Shown one piece after another: positions 44,120-52,782 of a DNA stretch of 64,000 nucleotides. This DNA is from Branchipolynoe longqiensis (Eukaryota > Annelida > Polychaeta > Phyllodocida > Polynoidae): assembly GCA_030323885.1 (NCBI GenBank), contig CM059187.1, forward strand, positions 128,011,525 through 128,075,524. The letters run 5' to 3'. How positions within the stretch are numbered: position 1 is the stretch's first letter; each line of letters starts with the position of its first letter. Made by a program: the position numbers and the translations under genes. The notes beneath the pieces are model-generated. The model worked only from the letters and a program-made list of their open reading frames with translations, was not told the origin of the DNA and ran no database searches.

Positions 44120-44503
44120 TTAAAAAGAACACAGGACGCTCGGAGGGATTAAAAGACTTTTTATTAAAGTCTGACTACAGGATGAAATTAAAGCAAAATA
44201 TCAAACCTGTGCAGCAGGCGCGCGCTGCCCAATGGGCGCAGAGCGAGACAATGGATTAAATCACAAGCAGTAACAATGCAACGCAAGCAAATTGCGCGGT
44301 GAGATAAAGTCAGAGAAATGGTGGTGTAAACAAATTGCGCGGCCAGTTAAAGTCAATGGTGTAGACCGCAAATTGCGCGGCCATGTTAATTCAATAGGTA
44401 AAAGGTAATCGTGGGCATTGAACCCGTTACCTGCCGGGGGAAGAGGGTGGCGCGCCGGCCCGCCGGTGGGCGGCGTGCCCTCCCCCCGCGCGCTCAGCGT
44501 CCC
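44120..44503 (-). repeat. YR element repeat B2 (3' terminus)
   Basis: 384 bp, apparently identical to 44858-45241 (offset 738). It runs from the element's outer end (TTAAAAAGAACACAGGACGC on the plus strand) to CGCGCTCAGCGTCC. It contains three spaced copies of AAATTGCGCGG (44289, 44333 and 44371). Confidence 0.92.
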
Positions 44504-44541
44504 CCCCCCCCCCCTATGTCCTGAGGGATGGGTGGGAGAGG
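44504..44541. other. Spacer between A2 and B2
   Basis: A C run followed by TATGTCCTGAGGGATGGGTG. It is not repeated elsewhere in the element. Its position between A2 and B2 is where the gag start and the end of the pre-integrative circle would meet. Confidence 0.7.
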
Positions 44542-44859
44542 TCAAACTCGTTCTCCGCCATGATGGCGTGAGATGCGAAATGCGCGCTAAGGGCAGAGCA
44601 GCTCTGACCGTGTGAGCTGGATGCGCGCCCACTGCTGAGTGAGTGGTGAGCCGTTGGGAGCGTTGGCGGGAGAGAGGGACCGTTGCCTCCCCCCGCCTTA
44701 TCTTAATGGCGACACGGACGGTTGCGCACCGTCGTGCCTCGCCGCCGCCGGCCGGCCCGGCTCCGCGCCGGTTGACCGCTCCCAGGGGCGGCAGGCGCCC
44801 GGCGCATCTTCCTCCGCGCTGCGTCTTTTTAAATCCCAGCGGCTCGCCGCTGGGTACTT
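44542..44859 (-). repeat. YR element repeat A2 (internal)
   Basis: 318 bp, apparently identical to 49035-49352 (offset 4493). It carries a second copy of the gag start codon and its first codons, which lead nowhere here. It overlaps B1 by the dinucleotide TT at 44858-44859. Confidence 0.92.
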
Positions 44860-45241
44860 AAAAAGAACACAGGACGCTCGGAGGGATTAAAAGACTTTTT
44901 ATTAAAGTCTGACTACAGGATGAAATTAAAGCAAAATATCAAACCTGTGCAGCAGGCGCGCGCTGCCCAATGGGCGCAGAGCGAGACAATGGATTAAATC
45001 ACAAGCAGTAACAATGCAACGCAAGCAAATTGCGCGGTGAGATAAAGTCAGAGAAATGGTGGTGTAAACAAATTGCGCGGCCAGTTAAAGTCAATGGTGT
45101 AGACCGCAAATTGCGCGGCCATGTTAATTCAATAGGTAAAAGGTAATCGTGGGCATTGAACCCGTTACCTGCCGGGGGAAGAGGGTGGCGCGCCGGCCCG
45201 CCGGTGGGCGGCGTGCCCTCCCCCCGCGCGCTCAGCGTCCC
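44858..45241 (-). repeat. YR element repeat B1 (internal)
   Basis: 384 bp, an apparently identical copy of B2, lying just after the recombinase stop codon. Confidence 0.92.
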
Positions 45242-45307
45242 AAGTCCCAGCTGGCTGTAGTGGTAGGGTGCGTCCGTGCGCGCTAATAATCAAGCCGCGC
45301 GGAAAGT

Positions 45308-46273
45308 TTATGCGCGCGGCATTGATGCCGCCAGGGCGCCGGTGGTGCGCTGAATGCCCGCGGTGTCGGCGATGATGTAGGCGGTGTAGGCGGTTGATGA
45401 CCAGCCGCCCAGCTCGCGGATCTGCGCTTCCGGGATTCCCGCGTTGAATAACGCGCAGGCGCCCCCCCGCCGGAAACTGTGGGTGCCGTAGTCCACGGGC
45501 GCGAAACCCGCGCGCAGCAATGCGCCGCGGATGACCGCCCAGAACACGGGGGCGGTGAGGGGGTGCCCCTCCTGCCCATAGGAGGGGCCCCCGGGCGGGG
45601 CGCTCGGAGTCAGGGCGCAGGAGTGGTAGACGGCTTGGGTGGGGCAGAGGGGGTGCGCCGTCATGCGCGGCAGCGGGATGACTCGCGCGGGGCCGCGGCA
45701 CTGGTTGGTTTTGGACCAACGTAGTGTGAGGCGGACGCCCGTGCGCGAGAAGGCGGCGTCCGCGCGGCGCAGGTGCCGCGATGCGTCGAAAGCCGCGGCG
45801 GTGGTGGGCATGAGGTTGGACCTCCGGAGCAGCCCATAGTACATTGACAGCGCGGCGGCCCAGGCAGCCGCGTGGGCGGGGATCCTGGGGTCAATGTGGC
45901 GCAATATTGCGTGGAGCATGGCCGGGGTGATGGGGGCCTTCCGGCGCGCGGCGTCGCCGCGCTCTCGGCGGATGCCGCGGATGGTGGTGGTGAGCTGGTA
46001 GTCACCCTCCAGGGGGTTGGGGAGGCCCCACTCCCGGTGTATAACGCGCACGATGTTGAGATATTGGCGTATCGAGGTGTAGCACATGCGGCGCGCCAGG
46101 TGGGCCGCGTAGCGGCAGAGGAGCGCCGAGGAGGCGGGGATGGGCGGTGAGCCCATGGCCGCGCAGAAGCGTAGGTAGGCACGCCTGTGGGTGGCGTATG
46201 CTCGCTGTGTGTTTGGCGCGTACGCGGCCTGCTGGTATATGGCCACTTCCCGGTCCAGAGCCGCGCAGTCCAT
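45308..46273 (-). CDS. Tyrosine recombinase of the YR retrotransposon
   Basis: 321 residues, intact. The role in this family is to insert the circular double-stranded DNA copy into the genome without target duplication. An N-terminal SAM-like core-binding part (about 10-100, with NTQRAYATHRRAYLRFC) precedes the catalytic domain. Catalytic residues can be placed: Arg in LLRRSN (150/151), Lys in RWSKTN (188), HSFR (265-268), Trp of GGWSS (291) and the nucleophile in AYTAY (most likely Tyr299). The start ATG lies one base after the RNase H stop (TAGGATG), an arrangement suggesting reinitiation or coupled translation. The length is typical for PAT/Ngaro recombinases. Confidence 0.93.
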   Translation of the reverse strand: MDCAALDREVAIYQQAAYAPNTQRAYATHRRAYLRFCAAMGSPPIPASSALLCRYAAHLARRMCYTSIRQYLNIVRVIHREWGLPNPLEGDYQLTTTIRGIRRERGDAARRKAPITPAMLHAILRHIDPRIPAHAAAWAAALSMYYGLLRRSNLMPTTAAAFDASRHLRRADAAFSRTGVRLTLRWSKTNQCRGPARVIPLPRMTAHPLCPTQAVYHSCALTPSAPPGGPSYGQEGHPLTAPVFWAVIRGALLRAGFAPVDYGTHSFRRGGACALFNAGIPEAQIRELGGWSSTAYTAYIIADTAGIQRTTGALAASMPRA

Positions 46274-46274
46274 C

Positions 46275-46910
46275 CTATCGGGGCGCGAGCCAGGAGCCGA
46301 ATGTGGCCCCGGGCGGGCCCGGGGGGGGTGCGGCCCGGGGGTCGGTCATGGTGTGCGCCAGTGCCGCTTGGAGCCGCTCCGCTCCCCCGCGGAGCACGAG
46401 GCGGCTAGCCGCGTCTGCCACGACGTTGCAGATGCCCGGGTAGTATATTGCGCGCAATTTGAAATTGTGTGTCGCGGACATGTAGTAGACCTGCCGGAGG
46501 TAGGCCATAACCGTGGGGTCTTTCGCGGTGCCCCGATTGATGATGGCGGCGGCGGCCTGGTTGTCCGTGTGTACGTACACTTTTTTGTTGGCCCAGGCGT
46601 GCGCCCAGAGGTGCGCTGCGGGCACCAGGCTGAGGACCTCTTTATAGTTAATGGAGAGGTGCTGGGTGCCGGGCCAGTCGGCGAAGGCGAGCGCGAACCA
46701 GGCGCCGTTGTGGTAGCCCCCCGCCCCATCCAGGCAGGCGTCCGTGGAGATGGGCGTGGCGGGGGCTGGGTCGAGTATGGGGGTGCGCCCGTTGTGGTTG
46801 TTGGCGAATAAGATCCACCAGGCTAGGTCCTCGCGCACCGAGGCGGTAACCCTGGCGCGGTGGGAGGGGCGGCAGCAGAGCGCGCCCATGAGGTCGAGTA
46901 GACGGCGCAA
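46275..46910 (-). CDS. RNase H domain of pol (second half, frame-shifted from RT)
   Basis: 211 residues from the first ATG, but homology begins upstream: the same frame is open from about 47040, in a stretch with SKRELQSICGKLNWAAQ (the connection region typical of this family). The RNase H catalytic acids are present: Asp57 (STDACLDG), Glu91 (NYKEVL), Asp116 (VHTDNQ) and Asp166 (NVVADAASR). In related elements this is one polypeptide with the RT; here the frames differ by one base. The ATG at 46910 is therefore unlikely to be the natural start. Confidence 0.9.
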   Translation of the reverse strand: MRRLLDLMGALCCRPSHRARVTASVREDLAWWILFANNHNGRTPILDPAPATPISTDACLDGAGGYHNGAWFALAFADWPGTQHLSINYKEVLSLVPAAHLWAHAWANKKVYVHTDNQAAAAIINRGTAKDPTVMAYLRQVYYMSATHNFKLRAIYYPGICNVVADAASRLVLRGGAERLQAALAHTMTDPRAAPPPGPPGATFGSWLAPR

Positions 46911-47037
46911 ATGCGTGCGCCCCCCATATATGACCTGGGCGGCCCAGTTCAGCTTCCCGCAGATGGATTGAAGCTCCCGCTTGGAGAGGCTGCGGCGCGC
47001 GGCCGCCCCCTCGGCCTCGGCTATGAGGGCCTGAAGC

Positions 47038-48024
47038 TTAACGCGGGGGGAGGCCTAGGGTGAAGTTCACTGTGTTGATCTCCACCCCGAGGAAAGTTAT
47101 GCAGGTGCTGGGACCTACTAGCTTGCCGTAGTTAATCGCGAATCCCAACTCGCGGAGGAGGGCCATCAGCTCCCCCATGAGGCGGCGGCACTCGCCGCGG
47201 TTGGGGTGGGTGACGAAGAAATCGTCGCAGTAGACCAGTATATGGTCGCCCCAGCCCCGAGCGCGCATGACACCCAGCGCTGCCTGCGTGAGCTGGTTGA
47301 ATACGATAGCACTCAATCGCGCGCCAAACATTAGCCGTGTGTCGTGTAGATATGTGGGGGCGGGGTCGCCCGCGAATGTCCATTGCAGGCCCGCGTACGC
47401 GTAGTCGTGGGGGTGTATGCGTACGCTGCGGTACGCGCTGGCCAGGTCCACCTTTCCCATGTAGGCGCCCGGCCGGAGGAGGGCGGCCGCCTGCTCAACG
47501 GTTGAGCAGCTGTATCCGGTCCCCTCGGCGTAATCATTGAGTGCGCCCCCCCTGGGGCGGGAGGCGTCGTGGATGAGGCGGATCCCCCCTCCCTCCTTGG
47601 GGATGGCGCCGAGGGCGCTGGTGATGTGCGCCGGGCCGTCGCGCCGGACGTAACGGCCATTCGCCATCTCGGCGCGCACCTGCGCCTCTACGGCCTCCCG
47701 GAAATCGGGACGCGTCGCCGAAGGGTGGTTTGGCTGCAGGGAGGGGGGGCCGTCCACGTGCGTGTTGGTCACTCTGAATCCGTGGCGCACCCCGGCCAGG
47801 ATTTCCGCGCGCGGCTGGGGTGTCGGGGGGGAGCAGGCGCTCCCAAGCTTCTGGGATGAGCGCCCCCCCGGACCCCGCCTATTCCTTCTTCTGGTGCTCG
47901 AATTTACACGGGGAGTAGGGGCACTTTCCCGTGTTGGCGAACAGGCGGCATATGGTTTTGTCGCCCGCGGTGCTGGAGGCGGCGTCGGCGCGTCCTGCCC
48001 TGTGTTGTTGCTGCGCCCCTCCAT
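47038..48024 (-). CDS. Reverse transcriptase domain of pol (first half)
   Basis: 328 residues from the first ATG. The basic, proline-rich N-terminus (1-100) overlaps the 3' end of gag by 146 bp in another frame. RT motifs: IPKEGGGIRLIHDASRP (141-157), the first catalytic Asp in KVDLASAYR (193), YCDD (265-268) and FLGVEI (311-316). The frame ends at a TAA (47038-47040) a few codons after a run of six C (LGLPPR), while the expected continuation lies in the next frame. A gained or lost C at this run explains it; sequencing error, genuine mutation or programmed shifting cannot be separated here. Confidence 0.92.
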   Translation of the reverse strand: MEGRSNNTGQDAPTPPPAPRATKPYAACSPTRESAPTPRVNSSTRRRNRRGPGGRSSQKLGSACSPPTPQPRAEILAGVRHGFRVTNTHVDGPPSLQPNHPSATRPDFREAVEAQVRAEMANGRYVRRDGPAHITSALGAIPKEGGGIRLIHDASRPRGGALNDYAEGTGYSCSTVEQAAALLRPGAYMGKVDLASAYRSVRIHPHDYAYAGLQWTFAGDPAPTYLHDTRLMFGARLSAIVFNQLTQAALGVMRARGWGDHILVYCDDFFVTHPNRGECRRLMGELMALLRELGFAINYGKLVGPSTCITFLGVEINTVNFTLGLPPR

Positions 48025-49054
48025 GGGCGCTGCCGGGGTGACCGCTCCGTCCCTTTTGCAGAGGGGCGGGGCGCTGCCTGGGGATGAGGATTTGCATCTC
48101 GAGGTAGGTGGCCGCGGTCCCCCAGGCCGTGCCGTGCTCCGCCTGGACCTCCCGGTATTGTGTATCGTAATCGATCACGGACTGCCATTCAAAACGCGCC
48201 GCGAAGTTGTGAATGCTCGCCGTGTAGGACATGTAGTATTCTATGTCCATGCGATCCAGGTCGCCCAGTTGGAGCAGGTGGGCTGCGAGGCACTGGTTGG
48301 CCGCGCCCCACTCCCCCTGCGTCAGGTACACGCACGCGCACGAGTCCTCCTCCGTTTTGAATTGAACGAGGCCTGAGGGGGGATCGACGATCTGCAGGTA
48401 CTCCTTGCGCTTTTTCGCTATGCGCTCCCGCACGGTGCGCGGGAGGTAGTCGATTATCCTGAGCGCCTTGCTTGACTTTGCGCGGACGGTCAGGTTGTGG
48501 CGCGGGTCGGGGCCGGCTCCGTGCCGACTGGGGCGGTTCGCGGGGGCGGTGGTGGGCGCGATGTATCCCGTTGCGCCGGCGGGCCGAATTGCCGGCGCGA
48601 TTTGCGCGCGGGTGCGCTCCGGCGATTCCGCGTCATCGCTTCCTGTGTTGCCGAGGAGTCGGTCGGCTGCCGTGGAAGTCCAAAGCTGATCGAAGGCTGT
48701 GCCCGCCTCCAATATTGCGTGGCGCTCCTGCCGCGCCCTGTCGGTGTTCCGCTGCCGGTCGGCTGCCGTGCGGTCCGCCTGGGCGGGGGGGGGCTGACTG
48801 TCCTCCCCCCGGCTGGGGCTCGCGCCCCCACTGGTGCCGAAGCTGGCGTTCCCCAAGTCGCCCAGCGCGGCCCGGAGGAGGGCCCGCTGCCCGCGTGAGA
48901 TGTCGAGGGCCGCGAAATCGGTTTTGTCGATGGCGAGCAGCGCCTCCCTCGTTGTGATGTCCTCTTGGGACATCGTGCCCGTGGTCCTTCTGCTCAGTCC
49001 GGCCAGGGTGGCCCAGCTCAAGAATTCAAACTCTTCAAACTCGTTCTCCGCCAT
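47879..49054 (-). CDS. Gag-like protein of the YR retrotransposon
   Basis: 391 residues, starting MAENEFEEFEF. The ATG (49054-49052) lies inside repeat A1. An acidic N-terminus is followed by a Ser/Arg/Ala-rich linker. A middle segment (about 200-300, containing RTVRERIAKKRKEYLQIVD) probably corresponds to the core of the coat protein. The C-terminus carries a CCCH-type zinc motif, Cys369-x8-Cys378-x4-Cys383-x3-His387, with a basic tail, likely for RNA binding. The role (RNA packaging into particles) is inferred from position and zinc motif. Confidence 0.8.
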   Translation of the reverse strand: MAENEFEEFEFLSWATLAGLSRRTTGTMSQEDITTREALLAIDKTDFAALDISRGQRALLRAALGDLGNASFGTSGGASPSRGEDSQPPPAQADRTAADRQRNTDRARQERHAILEAGTAFDQLWTSTAADRLLGNTGSDDAESPERTRAQIAPAIRPAGATGYIAPTTAPANRPSRHGAGPDPRHNLTVRAKSSKALRIIDYLPRTVRERIAKKRKEYLQIVDPPSGLVQFKTEEDSCACVYLTQGEWGAANQCLAAHLLQLGDLDRMDIEYYMSYTASIHNFAARFEWQSVIDYDTQYREVQAEHGTAWGTAATYLEMQILIPRQRPAPLQKGRSGHPGSAHGGAQQQHRAGRADAASSTAGDKTICRLFANTGKCPYSPCKFEHQKKE

Positions 49055-49352
49055 GATGGCGTGAGATGCGAAATGCGCGCTAAGGGCAGAGCAGCTCTGA
49101 CCGTGTGAGCTGGATGCGCGCCCACTGCTGAGTGAGTGGTGAGCCGTTGGGAGCGTTGGCGGGAGAGAGGGACCGTTGCCTCCCCCCGCCTTATCTTAAT
49201 GGCGACACGGACGGTTGCGCACCGTCGTGCCTCGCCGCCGCCGGCCGGCCCGGCTCCGCGCCGGTTGACCGCTCCCAGGGGCGGCAGGCGCCCGGCGCAT
49301 CTTCCTCCGCGCTGCGTCTTTTTAAATCCCAGCGGCTCGCCGCTGGGTACTT
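49035..49352 (-). repeat. YR element repeat A1 (5' terminus)
   Basis: 318 bp; identical in reading to A2. It contains the gag start and presumably the promoter. The outermost bases on the minus strand are AAGTACCCAGCGGCGAGCCG; the palindrome CCCAGCGGCGAGCCGCTGGG just inside the end (49327-49347) can form a terminal hairpin. Confidence 0.92.
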
Positions 49353-49495
49353 GAATATTGGGTCATGGTTTCACTGGCTCAGTAATGTCAGCGGGGCAGC
49401 ACTATAAAGCCACACATCAGGGTGCACTATCACAAATCGGTACCCATCCTGATCCTGATGTGACCTTCGGATTTTGTGACAATGCAAAGCTATAT
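49353..49495 (+). mobile_element. SINE-A 3' part, right flank of the YR element
   Basis: GAATATTGGGTCATGG continues the SINE-A interrupted at 44119, then GCGGGGCAGCACTATAAAG and GGTACCCATCCTGATCCTGA. The end is diverged. Confidence 0.8.
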
Positions 49496-49865
49496 CAAAC
49501 CTAAAGCTAACGTGTAGCTGTTGCCAGGCGTCTGCTACAGGAGTTAACAGCTAAGTATTGTTGTGAACGCAGTTGGAAGTTATCAAAATGACACCGCTAT
49601 TATTAAGAGGTCAGCTTCACAGAACTAGTCGCCGATAATATTTCCCATTTTGAAAATGTTATGCTTGATTATTTATATTTGCCAAGAGAGAGTGATAGCG
49701 AGTCTCTGAGATGCCATGCTTAATTGTAATTTATTAAATAATTCTTAATTAGCAATGAGTTATTGTCGAGTATTCTACCGAGAAGTATTTACCGGTGATG
49801 CGCCGACACTACTGGTTTCTGGGTTAATGATGCCGCTACAAATGAAGTATGGGCCTTGTCCTTTT
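49496..49865. other. AT-rich, nothing recognised
   Basis: No gene or repeat supported. Confidence 0.5.
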
Positions 49866-49990
49866 GGTTTGAACCCTAGTCGAGTTAAACCGAGGATTTT
49901 GTAGTTGGGTCAGTGTCAGGATGGTTGGGTCAGTGTCAGGGTAATGTGATTTGAGTGGGATATCAGGTCATGGTGCTGGTGACCTGGCTT
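49866..49990 (+). mobile_element. SINE-A fragment with internal duplication
   Basis: Box B region GGTTTGAACCCTAGTCGAG, then GTTGGGTCAGTGTCAGGATG repeated twice in tandem, then GTGGGATATCAGGTCATGG. Confidence 0.65.
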
Positions 49991-50233
49991 TGTATTTGAG
50001 CCCAAATACATAATTCTGATCTTTCATTAATGAGCGCAAATGTTCATTTACGGAATATATAGTAAAACCACGTGACCAGATCTTTAAGTTTCCTCTTTCA
50101 ATGGCTTCTCCACCTCCTTTTCCTCAACCACCTGCCTATATTTCGCCACCGTTCCATTCCCATTATTCTAATATCAGCTCTCTCTGATGCTCTTCCTTTG
50201 GCCCCTTCCCCCTTTCCCCTACCCCCCCTCCCC

Positions 50234-50505
50234 CGGCTTGAGTCAAACCAATGACTTATAAAATTGGTTCTTGTCGCTTCCTAGTATGGCACTCGGCATG
50301 AATAGGATAGGGCAAAGACTGGTTAGTGCAGTGTTAGGATAATGTGACTGAGTGGGATGTCGGGTCATAGTGGCGGCGGCTTGATTTCCCAGTAGGGCAG
50401 CACTATACATTCACCATGAGTGGGCACTGTCACAAGTCAGTATCCGTCCTGACAAGACCTTAGATGTTACCAGGACGTGAAACTCCAACAACCTTCCAAC
50501 CCTCC
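50234..50505 (+). mobile_element. SINE-A copy lacking its head
   Basis: From CTTGAGTCAAACCAATGACT to CGTGAAACTCCAACAACC. The left boundary of the giant inverted repeat (50390) falls inside it. Confidence 0.8.
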
Positions 50506-51069
50506 CCCTATTATCTATTATACTCCCTCCGTAAGCCTTGCATGGTCTCCCCATCTTCTGCATGTGGCCATTAGATAATCCTATCGTGGTTATCATGCTT
50601 GATCCTGAATGGCAGAGACCCACGGTTCGATATCGGCCTAGGCAACCTATTATATCATATTATCTCATATGTATAACCCATTACTTTATATAGTATATAT
50701 ATACAACCTATCCTACTACAATATGAAAACTAACTGTCTCACTGTCTCGTTGCAAAATGGGGACATACCATCGCCTACAATTTGATTTGCCTACCAAGCC
50801 AACGGATATATCAAAAACTCCAATGAGTCCGTTCCAAAACCATCATTTGTGAATAAAAACCCTAAATTAAAAACCATAGATTGGACAGTTCATATTCTTA
50901 CAAGCATTTATTAAGCAGAGCAAATTTGACCAGCAAACAATTGATAGTCCTCATGTGAGAGCTCGTTGCCCTGTCAAAGGAATGGTATGCACTAGGCTAC
51001 CTAGCGACAACCATCTTTATTTAAAGTCACTGATTTGTCGCAGCCAGGTTTACAACCCACAATCTGCCA

Positions 51070-51350
51070 CATGGGGGATAGCTGAATGAGTTGAGCGTCC
51101 GTCTCCCGTTTCGGTAGATGGTGGGATTCCAACCCAGAGGTTCGACCCCTGGTCGAGTCAAACCAATGACTTAAAAATTGATAGTTGTCGCTTCATATGA
51201 CTGAGTGGGATGGTGTTGTTGGCCTGGTCTCCCAGTGGGGCAGCACTATAAAATAACCATGAGTGTGCATTGTTATAAGTCGGTACCCATCCTGCTATGA
51301 CCTTAGATGTTGCCAGGACGTAAAGCTCCAACAACCAACCAACCACACCA
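51070..51350 (+). mobile_element. SINE-A copy in left arm
   Basis: Head type 1 (GGGGGATAGCTGAATGAGTT), internal deletion after GATAGTTGTCGCTTCATA, and an intact 3' end with an (AACC)n tail. Mirrored at about 53848-54122. Confidence 0.8.
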
Positions 51351-51889
51351 CATGGGAGGCGGGTTCACACGACATTAGGACATTGCATGTGGAGTTACGG
51401 GTATAACTTGGTGCTGGTGTTGTCTTCCTTCTGCTGTGTTTAGCTCCTCGCTGCAGTGATCAGTTCCTACTTCCGGGGAGCAGGGTGGTGGCGATATGAA
51501 TGCAGACAGTGAGGCATAAACCGGTGCTTAGCGTCATATCTCCTCAGTCAGTCTCCTGACCCCGTTTTATAGCTCAGCGAACAGCTCACTGGCAGAGTTG
51601 CTCATGAATACATAGAGTATTCCTGATGTACATAGATAGCTCCAAGGGAATAAAACGACATAGGGAAATGTAGTACTATCTGTACTACTCAACGCGGCTT
51701 ACCCACTGTACATGAATCAAATCAGCCTATAACCCCGGAGTGACTATATTTCATCTCGTTACGGTTCGGGGGACACTCAGTGAGTACGGCTCAAAGTATA
51801 GGGTTAAGGAAGAGGTGGGGAGAGAAGGACTGGGAAGGAATGGCTGGGATGGGGATAGAGCGAAATGTGGAGGGGGTAGGTTTATTCGT

Positions 51890-52200
51890 TGGTTTGTTGG
51901 TTGTTAGAGCTTTACATCTTGGCAACATCTAGGGTCATAACACGATGGGTACCAACTTGTGACAATGCACACTCATGGCCATTGTATAGTGCTGCTCCAC
52001 TGGGAGACCAGGTTGCCAGCACCATGATCCAAGCAATCTGAGACTGAGCCAATTCTGATCACATAACTAGGATGCGATAAGTATCAATGTTTAAGTCATT
52101 GGTTTGACTCCACCAGGGTTCCAGTGGTTCGAATCCCACGATCTCCCAAACCGGAAGACGGACGCTCAACTTATTCGGCCATCCCGTCTGGCCGAGAGGG
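51890..52200 (-). mobile_element. SINE-A copy in left arm, minus strand
   Basis: From TTGTTGGTTGTTAGAGCTTT to GCCATCCCGTCTGGCC, head type 1 on the minus strand. Mirrored at about 52998-53308 on the plus strand. Confidence 0.8.
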
Positions 52201-52415
52201 GGTAGGAGGAGGCGGAAGACAGGTACGGGAGGGAGGGAGGGCGGATGGGAGGGAGGGAAGCCATGCGAGGGAGGGGGAGTGACGGTGGAGCTGGAAGGGA
52301 TAGATGGATGGTAGGGGATGGAGAGGATGCACAGAGAGGAGGAAAAGTAATGAGAGGAACATAGAGAAAGGCCGAGAAATGGGAGAAGGGGAGGACAGGA
52401 AAGGCATGGAGCTAA

Positions 52416-52782
52416 CGGGTGGGGGGAGGGTATCCATGAACGGGAGGGATGGGAGGTAGGGGAGAGAAATAACAGGCTGGAGGGAAAGGAGGGAGGGAAA
52501 GGCTTGCAGGATGGAAGGGAGAATGTGATCGAGGGAGAGAATGGGAGCATTAGAGAATAAAAGAATAAGGGACTGAGAGATGCAGAGAAGAGCAGAAGCA
52601 TGGAAACAAGGGAGCGCCGGAGCGCCGGAGCGCCGGAGCGCCGGAGCGCAGGAGCGCAGGAGCGCAGGAGCGCAGGAGCGCAGGAGCGCAGGAGCGCAGG
52701 AGCGCAGGAGCGCAGGAGCGCAGGAGCGCAGGAGCGCAGGAGCGCAGGAGCGCAGGAGCGCAGGAGCGTTAGCTCCATGCCT
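52416..52782. repeat. Spacer of the inverted repeat with (AGGAGCGC)n array
   Basis: The first 190 bases are purine-rich and unassigned. From about 52610 to 52766 there is an 8-bp tandem array, first GAGCGCCG (about four units), then GAGCGCAG (about fifteen units). It ends at CGTTAGCTCCATGCC (52767), a short extra copy of the arm start. The Arg/Ser/Ala/Gly/Glu frames are repeat readings. Confidence 0.9.

Larger units (their letters stand above)
44120..49352 (-). mobile_element. PAT/Ngaro-like tyrosine-recombinase retrotransposon (DIRS order)
   Basis: A 5,233-bp element read on the minus strand: repeat A1 (49352-49035), gag, RT, RNase H and tyrosine recombinase frames, repeat B1 (45241-44858), repeat A2 (44859-44542), a 38-bp spacer and repeat B2 (44503-44120). 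This split-direct-repeat order is diagnostic of PAT and Ngaro-type elements; DIRS1-type elements have inverted repeats instead. There is no methyltransferase frame, also as in PAT/Ngaro. There is no target duplication. GC content and CpG are far above the surroundings, arguing for recent arrival. A single-base shift splits pol, so this copy may be inactive as assembled. Confidence 0.92.
50390..52415 (+). repeat. Left arm of a giant inverted repeat
   Basis: This is the reverse complement of 52783-54808, symmetric about 52599. Matches checked at 50411-50623 with 54575-54787, 51158-51346 with 53847-54035, and 52407 with 52791 all give the same centre. Differences are a few single-base changes and indels (for example a 5-bp indel near 51060/54130). 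The arm carries three SINE-A pieces and otherwise unassigned DNA. The left boundary cuts a SINE-A. Confidence 0.93.

Noticed and set aside
45479..48957. Plus-strand open frames across the YR element (up to 206 codons)
   Set aside because: They are opposite-strand shadows of GC-rich gag, pol and recombinase frames and lack conserved motifs.
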